DNA from: Mycobacterium europaeum
GTDB lineage: Bacteria; Actinomycetota; Actinomycetes; Mycobacteriales; Mycobacteriaceae
Assembly: GCF_002102155.1 (NCBI RefSeq)
Contig: NZ_LQOU01000026.1
Location: 79,431 to 143,430 of the forward strand
Length of the DNA: 64,000 nt
Reading direction: 5' to 3'
Shown here: positions 32,622-43,066 of the stretch, in pieces
Layout: the number at the start of each line of letters is the position of its first letter
Numbering within the stretch: position 1 is the first letter of the stretch
Program-made: the position numbers and the translations under genes
Notes under the pieces: model-generated
Told to the model about the DNA's origin: nothing
Database searches by the model: none
What the model saw: the letters and a program-made list of their open reading frames with translations, nothing else

Positions 32622-33944
32622 GTGCTTGACCGACATCTCCCGCGCGGGCTTCGGCGGTGGTCATCCGCGTTGCTGGCGGCCGGAATCGCGGTTGGACTCG
32701 GCGGCTGCGCCAACACCGACTCGTGGGTGGAGGCCTCCCCCTCGGCCGGCTGGCCCGCGCAATACGGCGACGCCGCCAACAGCGGCTACACCGCCACCAC
32801 CGGGGCTTCCAAGCTGTCGTTGCGGTGGACGCGCTCAGTCAAAGGGAGCCTGGCCGCCGGTCCGGCGCTGAGTGCGCGCGGTTACCTGGCCCTCAACGCG
32901 CAGACCCCGGCCGGATGTTCGCTGATGGAATGGGAGAACGACGACAACGGCCGGCAGCGCTGGTGTGTGCGGCTGTTCCAGGGCGGCGGCTTCGCGGGCC
33001 CCTTGTTCGACGGGTTCGACAACCTATACGTCGGCCAGCCCGGCGCGTTCCTGTCCTTCCCGGTGACGCAGTGGACGCGGTGGCGGCAGCCGGTCATCGG
33101 AATGCCCGCCACCCCAAGGTTTCTCGGGAACGGGCAGCTGCTTGTGGTGACCCATCTGGGCCAGGTGCTGGTCTTCGAGGCCCACCGCGGCGCGGTGGTC
33201 GGCAGCCCGATGGACCTGGTGGACGGCGTCGACCCCACCGATGCCACGCGCGGGCTGGGCGATTGCGCGCCGGCGCGGCAAGGCTGCCCGGTGGCCGCCG
33301 CACCCGCTTTCTCGGCGGCCAGCCAGATGGCGGTGCTGGGCGTCTGGCAGCCGGACGCGCCGGCGGCGGGGCTGGTCGGGCTGAAGTATCACCCCGGGCA
33401 GACACCGCTGCTGTCCCGGGAGTGGACCAGCGACGCCGTCGGCGCCGGTGTCATCGCCAGCCCGGTGCTGTCCTCCGACGGGTCGACCGTCTACGTCAAC
33501 GGCCGCGACGACCGACTGTGGGCATTGCATGCCGCCGACGGCAAAGTGAAGTGGTCGGCGCCCCTGGGGTTCCTGGCCCAGACGCCGCCCGCGGTCTCGC
33601 CGGATGGCCTGATCGTGTCGGGCGGCGGCCCCGACACCCGGTTGGTCGCCTTCAAGGACGCGGGCGATCACGCCGATCAGGCGTGGCGCCGCGACGACGT
33701 CGTCCCGTTGTCGTCGTCGAGCCTGGCCGGCGCGGGCGTCGGCTACACGGCCATCAACGGCCCGGCGGCAAACGGCGCTCCCGGCATGTCGCTGCTGGTC
33801 TTCGATCCGAGCACCGGCCACACGCTGGGCAGCTACCCGCTTCCGGCGGCCACCGGCTATCCGCTGGGGGTGTCGGTGGGCGCCGATCGCCGGGTGGTGG
33901 CCGCGACGAGCGACGGCCAGGTGTACGGTTTCGCACCGGCATGA
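32622..33944 (+). CDS. PQQ-like beta-propeller lipoprotein (Rv3035 homologue)
   Basis: A 440-residue exported protein. The N-terminus ends in lipobox LGGC with Cys29. The rest has the repeating WD-like blades of a PQQ-type beta-propeller (GWPAQYGDAANSGYT at the start, VYVNGRDDRLWALHAADGKVKW, and VVAATSDGQVYGF at the end). It resembles BamB-type scaffolds by fold only. GTG 32622 gives the signal peptide directly; AAGAAGG lies 14-20 nt upstream. Confidence 0.85.
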   Translation: MLDRHLPRGLRRWSSALLAAGIAVGLGGCANTDSWVEASPSAGWPAQYGDAANSGYTATTGASKLSLRWTRSVKGSLAAGPALSARGYLALNAQTPAGCSLMEWENDDNGRQRWCVRLFQGGGFAGPLFDGFDNLYVGQPGAFLSFPVTQWTRWRQPVIGMPATPRFLGNGQLLVVTHLGQVLVFEAHRGAVVGSPMDLVDGVDPTDATRGLGDCAPARQGCPVAAAPAFSAASQMAVLGVWQPDAPAAGLVGLKYHPGQTPLLSREWTSDAVGAGVIASPVLSSDGSTVYVNGRDDRLWALHAADGKVKWSAPLGFLAQTPPAVSPDGLIVSGGGPDTRLVAFKDAGDHADQAWRRDDVVPLSSSSLAGAGVGYTAINGPAANGAPGMSLLVFDPSTGHTLGSYPLPAATGYPLGVSVGADRRVVAATSDGQVYGFAPA

Positions 33945-33962
33945 CCGGGCCATACTGACCCC

Positions 33963-34352
33963 ATGGCCACCGATGACAACGAGACGCAGTCCGCGGTCGC
34001 CGCATACTCCGAGAAAAACGAGCGCAACCTGGCGGTGGACCGCACCGCGACCGTGGTGCTGCTCGCCGTCCAGGCGTTCCTGGTCGCGGCCACAATCGGC
34101 CTGCTGAGCCTGTTCGTCATGGGCACCGACCCGTGCGGCTACCGAAAGTGCGGCGACCCGGCATGGATCGATCGCGCCATGTTCCTGGGCCTCGGCGGCG
34201 GCGGCATCGTCTTCGTCACCGCCCTGATCCTCGCCATCCGCCGCCTCGCCCGGCGCCGGACCGCCTTCTTCGTTCCGCTCCTCGGATGCGTCGCCCAGGT
34301 GGCGCTGGCGACCGGTGCGGCGGCGATGGAGACGCTGGCCGGTCCCGTCTAG
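33963..34352 (+). CDS. Membrane protein, three predicted helices
   Basis: A 129-residue protein with an acidic N-terminal cytosolic segment and helices at about 30-52 (VVLLAVQAFLVAATIGLLSLF), 72-92 (MFLGLGGGGIVFVTALILAI) and 100-122. A loop with two cysteines (DPCGYRKCGDP) may form an external disulfide. I do not recognise the family. It follows the propeller lipoprotein by 18 bp and is probably co-transcribed. Confidence 0.7.
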   Translation: MATDDNETQSAVAAYSEKNERNLAVDRTATVVLLAVQAFLVAATIGLLSLFVMGTDPCGYRKCGDPAWIDRAMFLGLGGGGIVFVTALILAIRRLARRRTAFFVPLLGCVAQVALATGAAAMETLAGPV

Positions 34353-34365
34353 ACCGTCGATCGAC

Positions 34366-34467
34366 GGTGGCGACCCGCTTCGCCCGGCTACGCCGCGCTT
34401 GCGATCGCCACCTCGATCGAGGGTGGCGACCCGCTTCGCCCGGCTACGCCGCGCTTGCGATCGCCAC
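34366..34467. repeat. 56-bp tandem repeat, nearly 2 copies
   Basis: Units begin at 34366 and 34422 and are identical over their first 46 bases. Their reverse complement matches the 55-bp unit at 31553 at 37 of 44 aligned positions, so the two arrays belong to one repeat family in opposite orientation. This one also fills a convergent gap and ends at the next gene's stop codon. Confidence 0.85.
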
Positions 34468-35151
34468 TCAGACGGCCAGCGGCGGGATCGCGTTGCGCGG
34501 GACATCCGCCTGCACCGGCCCGGCGAACGCCGGCAAGATCTCACCGGGCGCGAAGTAGAAGATCAGCTGGTCGTCGGTGATCGCGAAGTTCTGGTAGTGC
34601 GTCGGGTCGTGCCCGGTCGAGGGCAGAATGGCCGCGCCCAGTGGGGTTTGGCGGGCCAGGTCGCGCTGCACGATCGGGAAAATGCTGTCCAGCGGCGCGG
34701 TGCCCGGCGCGAAAAGGTTGTCGAAGGTGATGGGCTGCTTCGTCCCGAGGTTGTAGTTGAATGCCTTGTACCAGATCGACGGGTGCGCTCCCCCGAGATC
34801 CTGAAAGAACTTGAGCACCACGCTGCGGGTGTTGTGCGGCGGCTGACCGGAGGCGTGCTGCTCGGTCGTGGCCTCCAATTGGTAGGGCTGGTCGCGCGGC
34901 CCCGAACTCTGGGCGACGTTGACGAAGCCGTCCCGGTTCTGCGCGATGTAGTCGGTCAGCGCCTGCTCGTCGGGGTAGTCGGCGGGAAACACCAGGTTCA
35001 GCGTGTAGGTGGGGCCGGTGGCGCGGATGCGGCACATCTGGCCGCCCTCGAGGGTGCCGCCCAGGTCGGCGCACGACGGTGGTGCGGCGGCCGCCGGCCA
35101 ACCCCACAGGGCCGCCGATGCGAGCACCACGGCCGCGATCAGATAACGCAT
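34468..35151 (-). CDS. Secreted DUF3298-type protein (Rv3036c / TB22.2 homologue)
   Basis: A 227-residue secreted protein with a cleavable signal peptide (MRYLIAAVVLASAALWGWPAAAA). The mature part has a conserved Cys pair (PPSCADLGG, GQMCRI) and the C-terminal region ITFDNLFAPGTAPLDSIFPIV and FAITDDQLIFYFAPGEILP, typical of RsiV/DUF3298-like proteins. TB22.2 is a known culture-filtrate antigen. ATG 35151 gives exactly the length of the tuberculosis protein. Confidence 0.9.
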   Translation of the reverse strand: MRYLIAAVVLASAALWGWPAAAAPPSCADLGGTLEGGQMCRIRATGPTYTLNLVFPADYPDEQALTDYIAQNRDGFVNVAQSSGPRDQPYQLEATTEQHASGQPPHNTRSVVLKFFQDLGGAHPSIWYKAFNYNLGTKQPITFDNLFAPGTAPLDSIFPIVQRDLARQTPLGAAILPSTGHDPTHYQNFAITDDQLIFYFAPGEILPAFAGPVQADVPRNAIPPLAV

Positions 35152-35222
35152 TCTTCGATTGTCCTTGCAGGAATTAGGCGGGGCTGGCGCCTGAAATAGC
35201 GATCGCACCAGCCTACCGGGCG

Positions 35223-36425
35223 CTATCGCGACGCCCGGCAAACGAATGCCGTTGCCCCTCCGGCGGCCCGCGACCCGAGGCGGGTGATGACCACCGACAG
35301 GGGCCGGCCGCCGCGCAGCCGCATCCGGCGCCGCAGCGCGTCGGGGTCCACCCGCACCCCGCGGACCAGGATCTCCAGCGCCCCGCAATCGAGCGTCGAC
35401 AACGCCCGACGCAGCCGTCGCTCATCGAGCGCCAACTGCTCGAGCACCTCGAAGCCCCGGACCGCCGGCGGCAGCTCATCCCCCGACAGGTAGGCGATGT
35501 CGGGGTCGAGTTGCCACAGCCCGTGCCGCGCGCCGTAATGGCGCACCAGACCGGCCCGGACCACGGCGCCGTCGGGGTCGACGATCCACCGCCCAGCCGG
35601 GCGCACTCCGCAGTCGTCCGGGTCGCTGTCGGTGATCTGCTCGCCGCGATCGAGGACGCTGGCGCGCCGGCGGATGCCGGGCTGCGTCAGCCCGGCCGGC
35701 CACAGGCACGCTTCGCGCACCGACCCGCGATACGAGGTCACCTCGATCTCGCCGGCGAAGCCAAGCCTCCTCAACTCGTCGAAATCTATTCCGGGAGAAC
35801 ACTTTACGACGAGGTCGCGATCTCGGTAGGTATCGATTAGGGCGGCCAGGCCGGGCCGGTAGTCCTCGATGCGGAAGCGGCGGCGCCCGTCGAGGCGTCG
35901 CGCCGGGTCCACCAGGACCGCGGCGTTGCGGGTCACCGGCGCCAGCGCATCCGCGCGGCACAGCACGGCGGCCTCCCCCAGGTTGTGCCGCGCCATGGCC
36001 AGCCGCACCGCGTCGAGGTCACTGCCGACCGCGCGGACGCCCGCACCGCGCAGCGCAGCCAGCTCGGTGCCGATCGAACAGGTGGCGTCGTGCACGACGG
36101 CCCCCGCCTCGGCCAGCCGCTTGGCCCGGTGCACGGCCACCGGGGCCGCGGTGGCCTGCTGCAGCGCCTCGTCGGTGAACAGCCAGTTCGACACCGGCAC
36201 GGGGCCGCCCAGCCCACACAATTTCTCGGCGGCGCGCCGGCGCAGCAGCGTCGTCTCCACCAACAGCGGCGCCCGGTCGCCGAACCGGGCGCGCGCCGCA
36301 GCGATGTCGGCGACCCGGGTGGCGCCGGTCAGCTCGAGCTCGGCGACCGCGGCCAGCGCCGCGGCGCCCGATTCCGACCGCAGATAACGGACGTCCTCGA
36401 CGCCGAACGTGAGGCCGTCAGTCAG
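35223..36425 (-). CDS. Class I SAM methyltransferase with THUMP-like C-terminus (Rv3037c homologue)
   Basis: A protein of about 400 residues. The N-terminal part (VRYLRSESGAAALAAV) is a helical domain; the SAM domain has VVHDATCSIGTELAALRGAG (motif I), VGSDLD and VLVDPARR (DPxRR motif IV of RNA methyltransferases of the Trm/THUMP-like class); the end fits the THUMP-like domain. It was once proposed as an MGLP methyltransferase, but the DPARR motif favours RNA. No ATG, GTG or TTG fits the start: a CTG at 36425 overlaps the upstream stop as CTGA, while the nearest ATG (36578) would overlap the previous gene by 157 bp. Confidence 0.75.
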   Translation of the reverse strand: MTDGLTFGVEDVRYLRSESGAAALAAVAELELTGATRVADIAAARARFGDRAPLLVETTLLRRRAAEKLCGLGGPVPVSNWLFTDEALQQATAAPVAVHRAKRLAEAGAVVHDATCSIGTELAALRGAGVRAVGSDLDAVRLAMARHNLGEAAVLCRADALAPVTRNAAVLVDPARRLDGRRRFRIEDYRPGLAALIDTYRDRDLVVKCSPGIDFDELRRLGFAGEIEVTSYRGSVREACLWPAGLTQPGIRRRASVLDRGEQITDSDPDDCGVRPAGRWIVDPDGAVVRAGLVRHYGARHGLWQLDPDIAYLSGDELPPAVRGFEVLEQLALDERRLRRALSTLDCGALEILVRGVRVDPDALRRRMRLRGGRPLSVVITRLGSRAAGGATAFVCRASR

Positions 36426-37426
36426 GAGGGTTTGACCCCGGTGATCATCACGTTGTAGAACCAGCCCTTCGGCGCGACGTGACGCATGACGTTGGCGTCC
36501 AGCCAGCTCAGCGTCTTCCAGCTGTTGAACGCGAATTTTGCCCAGCCCCAACCCAAGCGGCCGGGTGGCACGGCGCATTCGAAGGTGCGCAGCGGCCAGC
36601 CCAGCATCGCGGCGGTGAATTCCACGGTGGCCGTTTGCACATCGGTGGCGCCGGCGTTGCCGGCCAACCGCTCCAGGTCGCCCGGGGTGAAGGTGTGCAG
36701 GTCGACGACGGCCTCCAGCGCCGCGGCGCGGGAGGATTCGTCGAGCTCGGCCTGCGGCCGCCGCCAGCCCTGCAGCCCGGGCAACTTGGTGACGTTGGTC
36801 GCCAGCCGCCAGGTCAAGGTGGACAACGTGCGGGCGTAGGTGTCGCCGACGGTGGTGGGCTCACCGGCGAACACGAAGCGGCCGCCCGGCCGCAACACCC
36901 GGACGACCTCCCGCAGCGCCAGCTCGACGTCGGGGATGTGGTGGAGCACGGCGTGCCCGACCACCAGGTCGAAGGTGTTGTCCTCGTAGGGGATTCCCTC
37001 GGCGTCAGCGACCCGGCCGTCGATGTCCAGCCCCAGCGACTGCCCGTTGCGGGTGGCGACCTTGACCATCCCGGGCGACAGGTCGGTGACCGAGCCACGC
37101 CGGGCCACCCCGGACTGGATCAGGTTGAGCAGGAAAAACCCTGTGCCGCAGCCCAATTCGAGGGCGCGATCGTAGGGAAGCTCGCGCTGGACCTCGTCGG
37201 GCACGATGGCGTCGAAGCAGTCCCGGGCGTAGTCCACGCAGCGCTGGTCGTAGGAGATCGACCACTTCTCGTCGTAGGACTCGGCTTCCCAGTCGTGGTA
37301 GAGGACCTGGGCCAGCTTGCTGTCATGGCGAGCGGCCTCCACCTGCTCGGCTGTGGCATGGGGCGTCGGAGCCGCGTCAGCGGCGACATCCTTCCCGGGA
37401 ACGGCATCGGTCGAACTCGTCGTCAT
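36422..37426 (-). CDS. SAM-dependent methyltransferase (Rv3038c homologue)
   Basis: A 334-residue class I methyltransferase. Motif I is ALELGCGTGFFLL; SVTDLSPGM and FDLVVGHAVLHHIPDVELAL follow, then the VLRPGGRFVFAGEP strand. A C-terminal helical extension of about 110 residues is specific to this family. The substrate is unknown. It overlaps Rv3037c by 4 bp and follows echA17 by 10 bp, so it is in a long minus-strand operon (Rv3042c-Rv3037c). Confidence 0.85.
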   Translation of the reverse strand: MTTSSTDAVPGKDVAADAAPTPHATAEQVEAARHDSKLAQVLYHDWEAESYDEKWSISYDQRCVDYARDCFDAIVPDEVQRELPYDRALELGCGTGFFLLNLIQSGVARRGSVTDLSPGMVKVATRNGQSLGLDIDGRVADAEGIPYEDNTFDLVVGHAVLHHIPDVELALREVVRVLRPGGRFVFAGEPTTVGDTYARTLSTLTWRLATNVTKLPGLQGWRRPQAELDESSRAAALEAVVDLHTFTPGDLERLAGNAGATDVQTATVEFTAAMLGWPLRTFECAVPPGRLGWGWAKFAFNSWKTLSWLDANVMRHVAPKGWFYNVMITGVKPS

Positions 37427-37436
37427 GCAGGGCAGC

Positions 37437-38210
37437 CTAACGGGCGCCGGATCCGGAGTCCTCCTCGCCGCTGTGACCAGCGGCGAACACGTCGATGTAG
37501 CGGCGCCGCTCGGCGGCGGCCCGGTCGGCCGGGCCGAGCTCGAACACGTCGTTGATGCCGGCCTTGGCGGCGGCCAGCGCGTGCCGCGGGCCGTCGAGGA
37601 AGCGCCGCGCCCACCCCGCGGCGGCGTCGTACACGTCGTCGGGGGCCACCATCTCGTCGATCAGGCCCAGCGTCAGGGCCTCCTCGGCGTCGAAGAACCG
37701 GCCGCTGAACACCAGCTCCTTGGCCCTGCTCGCCCCGGCCGCGCGGGTCAGGCGGGCCATGCCGTCGCCGCCGGGGATCAGGCCGGCCAGGACCTCGGTC
37801 GCGCCGAACTTCACGTTGTCACCGCTGACGCGCCAATCGGCGGCCAGTGCCAGCGTGAGCCCGGCGCCCAGCGCGTATCCGGTGATCGCGGCCACCGTCG
37901 GCTTGGGGATGCCCGCCACGGCGTCGATGGCCTGTTGCCGCGCCCGGGCCGCCGTCTCGGCCTCCGGCGCGGTCAGCGTCCGCAGTTCGGGCATGTCGTC
38001 GCCGGCCGAGAAGATCTCGTGGCCACCGAACAGGATGACCACGGCCACGTCGTCGCGCTCGCCGAGTTCGGCGGCCGCGGCCACGATCTCCCGGTAGACC
38101 TGGCGGGTCATCGCGTTGGTCGGCGGCCGCGACAGCAGCAGCATGGCCAGTCCGGCGTCCTGCGAGCCGTCGCTGACCACCGTGCTGACGAACTCGCTCA
38201 ATGCCGCCAT
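37437..38210 (-). CDS. echA17: Enoyl-CoA hydratase/isomerase family protein (Rv3039c homologue)
   Basis: A 257-residue crotonase-fold protein. The oxyanion-hole elements are [10 protein letters not shown] and [17 protein letters not shown]; catalytic acidic positions of the family lie in the segment [15 protein letters not shown]. It probably hydrates 2-enoyl-CoA in beta-oxidation. ATG 38210 overlaps the end of the Nudix gene by 13 bp. Frames extending further upstream are the Nudix gene read in another frame. Confidence 0.88.
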   Translation of the reverse strand: MAALSEFVSTVVSDGSQDAGLAMLLLSRPPTNAMTRQVYREIVAAAAELGERDDVAVVILFGGHEIFSAGDDMPELRTLTAPEAETAARARQQAIDAVAGIPKPTVAAITGYALGAGLTLALAADWRVSGDNVKFGATEVLAGLIPGGDGMARLTRAAGASRAKELVFSGRFFDAEEALTLGLIDEMVAPDDVYDAAAGWARRFLDGPRHALAAAKAGINDVFELGPADRAAAERRRYIDVFAAGHSGEEDSGSGAR

Positions 38211-39019
38211 CCCATCCCGCCGGCCTCGCGTGCCCGGTGGTAGCGGTCGGAGTCGAAGAACTCGAAGACCCAGTTGTCGCCCTGGATCTCCAGGTGCGGC
38301 TGCACGGTCACGATCTGCCGCTCGACGGCCAGCACGTCCGCGACGGTCCGCCCGGCCAGCGAATCCAGCTGGGTCCACGTCGGCGGCAACAGGAAGCAAC
38401 GTCCGGTGGAGAAGTCCTCGATGGCGGCCTGCGGCGTCGTCCAGCCGGCGCGGTCCGATTCGGTGTTCTCGCCGTCGGCCCGCTGCCCCTGCGGCAGGGC
38501 CCCGACAAAGAAGTAGGTGTCGTAGCGGCGGGTGCGCTCGGCTTCCGGCGTGACCCAGTTGGCCCACGGCCGCAGCAGGTCGGAGCGCAGCTCCAGGTTC
38601 TCGCGGCGCAGAAAGTCCGCGAACGACAGCGTGCCGTCGGCGAGCGCGCGGCGCGCGTCGGCGTACACCGTGGCGTCCCCGACGATGCCCTCCGGATCGC
38701 CGGCCGGCCCCGCGAACAGCACCCCCGATTCCTCGAACGTCTCCCGGGCCGCGGCGCACACCAGCGCCTCGGCCAGGTCGGGCTCGATGCCGAACCGCTG
38801 CGCCCACCACTGCGGCGGCGGGCCGGCCCACGCGATGTCGGCGTTGCGGTCGCGGTCGTCCACGCCGCCACCGGGAAACACCATGGTCCCCGCGGCGAAC
38901 TCCATCTTGGCGTGCCGGCGCATCAGGAAGACGGCGATCCCGCCCGGGTCGTCGCGGACCAGCATCACGGTCGCCGCCGGGCGCGGGACCAGCGGGGGCG
39001 GTTCGGGGGTGGACGTCAT
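38198..39019 (-). CDS. Nudix hydrolase (Rv3040c homologue)
   Basis: A 273-residue Nudix protein. The Nudix box is spread over FPGGGVDD and [14 protein letters not shown] (core RETFEESG), though the spacer is longer than the 23-residue canonical box, as in human NUDT19-like CoA diphosphatases. With an enoyl-CoA hydratase neighbour, an acyl-CoA or CoA diphosphatase function is plausible. It overlaps the ABC gene by 4 bp. Confidence 0.88.
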   Translation of the reverse strand: MTSTPEPPPLVPRPAATVMLVRDDPGGIAVFLMRRHAKMEFAAGTMVFPGGGVDDRDRNADIAWAGPPPQWWAQRFGIEPDLAEALVCAAARETFEESGVLFAGPAGDPEGIVGDATVYADARRALADGTLSFADFLRRENLELRSDLLRPWANWVTPEAERTRRYDTYFFVGALPQGQRADGENTESDRAGWTTPQAAIEDFSTGRCFLLPPTWTQLDSLAGRTVADVLAVERQIVTVQPHLEIQGDNWVFEFFDSDRYHRAREAGGMGWRH

Positions 39020-39858
39020 AGTTGCCTCCGGTGGGCTGCGCGGGTGCGGACGCGGCGGGCGAAATACCGCCCGTCGACGACGTCGAGGGCGATCGCCTGG
39101 CCGAACGCGGTGGACAGGTTCTCGGCGGTCAGCACGTCGGTCAGCAATCCCGCAGCCACCACCTTCCCTTCCGACAGCAGCATGCAGTGGCTGAAGCCCG
39201 GCGGGATCTCCTCGACGTGGTGGGTGACCAGCACCAGCGCGGGGGCTTCCGGGTCGGCGGCCAGGTCGGCCAGGCGCGCCACCAGCTCCTCCCGGCCGCC
39301 CAGGTCGAGGCCCGCGGCGGGTTCGTCGAGCAGCAGCAGCTCCGGATCGGTCATCAGGGCGCGGGCGATCAGCACCCGCTTGCGCTCGCCTTCCGACAAC
39401 GTTCCGTAGCTACGGTCGGCGAGGTGCTCGGCGCCGAGGCTCTCCAGCATGTCGATGGCGCGGCGGTAGTCGACGTCCTCGTAGCGCTCCCGCCAACGGC
39501 CCAGCACCGCGTAGCCGGCCGAGACGACCAGGTCGCGCACCACCTCGTCGGTGGGCACGCGCTGCGCCAGGGCCGACGAGCTCAACCCGATCCGGGACCG
39601 CAAATCCGAGACGTCGACCCGGCCCAGCCGCTCGCCGAGCACGAACGCCACGCCCGACGAGGGGTGCTCGGCCGCCGCGGCGATCCGCAGCAGCGACGTC
39701 TTGCCGGCACCGTTCGGGCCGACGATGACCCAGCGCTCGTCGAGTTCGACCTGCCAGTCCACCGGCCCGACGAGGACGCGTCCATCCCGCAGCAGTGAGA
39801 CGTCGCGGAAGTCGATCAGCAGATCGGGGTCGGCTGCCTCCGTACCGATTTCGGGCAC
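39016..39858 (-). CDS. ABC transporter ATP-binding protein (Rv3041c homologue)
   Basis: A 280-residue ABC ATPase. Walker A is GPNGAGKTS, the signature LSEGERKRV, Walker [16 protein letters not shown] and the switch His in LVTHHVEE. No membrane partner is encoded nearby, so it may serve a permease elsewhere or act in a non-transport role like other soluble ABC proteins of this ModF/PhnC-like type. It overlaps the Nudix gene by 4 bp. Confidence 0.9.
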   Translation of the reverse strand: MPEIGTEAADPDLLIDFRDVSLLRDGRVLVGPVDWQVELDERWVIVGPNGAGKTSLLRIAAAAEHPSSGVAFVLGERLGRVDVSDLRSRIGLSSSALAQRVPTDEVVRDLVVSAGYAVLGRWRERYEDVDYRRAIDMLESLGAEHLADRSYGTLSEGERKRVLIARALMTDPELLLLDEPAAGLDLGGREELVARLADLAADPEAPALVLVTHHVEEIPPGFSHCMLLSEGKVVAAGLLTDVLTAENLSTAFGQAIALDVVDGRYFARRVRTRAAHRRQL

Positions 39859-39884
39859 CCGACCATCGTGCCGTACCGCGACCG

Positions 39885-41144
<1,260 letters not shown>

Positions 41145-42890
41145 TCAGCTGCGAACCTGGACGTCGTCCAGCCTGGTGACGTCCTTGTCCGTCGGCCCGT
41201 GGGCCCGGCCTACGTGCGCCTCGGCGCGCAGCCGCTCCACCATGTGCGGGTAGTGCAGCTCGAAAGCCGGACGCTCTGAACGGATCCGGGGCAGCTCGGT
41301 GAAGTTGTGCCGCGGCGGCGGGCAGCTGGTCGCCCACTCCAGGGAGTTGCCGTAGCCCCACGGATCGTCGACGGTCACGACTTCGCCGTAGCGCCAGCTC
41401 TTGAAGACGTTCCAGACGAACGGGAACACCGACACGCCCAGGATGAAGGCGCCGATCGTGGACACGATGTTCAGCCCCTGGAATCCGTCGCTGGCCAGGT
41501 AGTCGGCGTAGCGGCGCGGCATACCCATGTCGCCCAGCCAGTGCTGCACCAGGAACGTGGTGTGGAAGCCGATGAAGGTCAGCCAGAAGTGCAGCTTACC
41601 CAGCCGCTCGTCGAGTAGCCGGCCGGTCATCTTCGGGAACCAGAAGTAGACGCCCGCATAGGTGGCGAACACGATCGTTCCGAAGAGCACGTAGTGGAAG
41701 TGCGCCACCACGAAGTAGGAGTCGGTGACGTGGAAGTCCAGCGGCGGGCTGGCCAGTATGACGCCGGTCAGGCCACCCAGCAGGAAGGTCACCAGGAAGC
41801 CCACCGAGAACAGCATCGGGGTCTCGAAGGTGATCTGCCCCTTCCACATCGTGCCGATCCAGTTGAAGAACTTGATCCCCGTGGGCACCGCGATCAAATA
41901 CGTCATGAACGAGAAGAACGGCAGCAGAACGGCTCCGGTGGCGAACATGTGGTGCGCCCACACGGCGACCGACAAGGCGGCGATCGACAGCGTCGCGTAC
42001 ACCAGCGTGGTGTAACCGAAGACCGGTTTGCGCGAGAACACCGGGATGATCTCGGTGACGACGCCGAAGAACGGTAGGGCGACGATGTACACCTCGGGGT
42101 GGCCGAAGAACCAGAACAGGTGCTGCCACAACAGAACCCCGCCGTTGGCCGCGTCGTAGACGTGCGCCCCCAGATGCCGGTCGGCGGCCAGCCCGAACAG
42201 CGCGGCGGTCAGGATCGGGAACGCGATCAGGATCAGGATCGACGTCACCAGGATGTTCCAGGTGAAGATCGGCATCCGGAACATGGTCATGCCGGGCGCG
42301 CGCATGCACACCACGGTGGTGATCATGTTGACCGCACCCAGGATGGTGCCCAGACCCGCGACGATCAGGCCGGTGATCCACAGGTCTCCCCCGGCTCCGG
42401 GCGAGTGCACGGCGTCGGAAAGCGGCGTGTAGGCCGTCCAGCCGAAGTCGGCCGCGCCACCCGGGACGATGAAGCCACCCATCGCGACCAGTCCGCCGAA
42501 GAGGAAGAGCCAGAACGAGAAGGCGTTCAGCCGCGGGAACGCCACGTCGGGCGCGCCGATCTGCAGCGGCAGCACCAGGTTGGCCAATCCGAACACGACG
42601 GGCGTCGCATACAGCAGCAGCATGATCGTGCCGTGCATGGTGAACAGCTGGTTGTACTGCTCATTCGACAGGAACTGCAGCCCCGGCGCCGCGAGCTCGG
42701 TGCGCATCAACAAGGCCATCAGTCCGCCGATGAAGAAGAAGACGAAGCAGGTGACCGTGTACATGATGCCGATCAGCTTGTGATCGGTGGTGGTGATCAG
42801 TTTGTAGACGAGGTTCCCTTTGGGGCCGGTCCGGTCCGGGTACGGACGAACGGCCTCGAGTTGTCCCAACGGGGGCGCTTCGGCTGTCAA
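41145..42890 (-). CDS. ctaD: Cytochrome c oxidase subunit I (aa3 type; Rv3043c homologue)
   Basis: A 581-residue, 12-helix heme-copper oxidase core subunit. Heme ligands and proton channel residues are visible: [14 protein letters not shown] (heme a His), [19 protein letters not shown] (CuB His and cross-linked Tyr region), [20 protein letters not shown] (CuB His pair), and [19 protein letters not shown] (heme a3 and a His). It reduces O2 in the cytochrome bcc-aa3 supercomplex. TTG 42890 is selected because GGAG lies 6 nt upstream and the protein then opens [17 protein letters not shown], the family start. Confidence 0.95.
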   Translation of the reverse strand: MTAEAPPLGQLEAVRPYPDRTGPKGNLVYKLITTTDHKLIGIMYTVTCFVFFFIGGLMALLMRTELAAPGLQFLSNEQYNQLFTMHGTIMLLLYATPVVFGLANLVLPLQIGAPDVAFPRLNAFSFWLFLFGGLVAMGGFIVPGGAADFGWTAYTPLSDAVHSPGAGGDLWITGLIVAGLGTILGAVNMITTVVCMRAPGMTMFRMPIFTWNILVTSILILIAFPILTAALFGLAADRHLGAHVYDAANGGVLLWQHLFWFFGHPEVYIVALPFFGVVTEIIPVFSRKPVFGYTTLVYATLSIAALSVAVWAHHMFATGAVLLPFFSFMTYLIAVPTGIKFFNWIGTMWKGQITFETPMLFSVGFLVTFLLGGLTGVILASPPLDFHVTDSYFVVAHFHYVLFGTIVFATYAGVYFWFPKMTGRLLDERLGKLHFWLTFIGFHTTFLVQHWLGDMGMPRRYADYLASDGFQGLNIVSTIGAFILGVSVFPFVWNVFKSWRYGEVVTVDDPWGYGNSLEWATSCPPPRHNFTELPRIRSERPAFELHYPHMVERLRAEAHVGRAHGPTDKDVTRLDDVQVRS

Positions 42891-43066
42891 CAGCTTCTCC
42901 AAACATCCGGATAGAACGAGGGCCCAAAACGGAGCTGACACGAATACTAACCGTCGATCCTGTCGACGTCAGGGCTGGTCCTACAAACTGTCGTAATTGG
43001 CTCGGCGCTGCGGCGTGTCGTTTCAGCGTGCCGGGCGCGGGGCCGGCAGGTGTTAGCGTTCGACCC

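Noticed and set aside
36426..36578. ATG 36578 as the start of the Rv3037c homologue
   Set aside because: It would overlap the upstream methyltransferase by 157 bp and the added residues have no family resemblance; the CTGA overlap is more consistent with neighbouring junctions.
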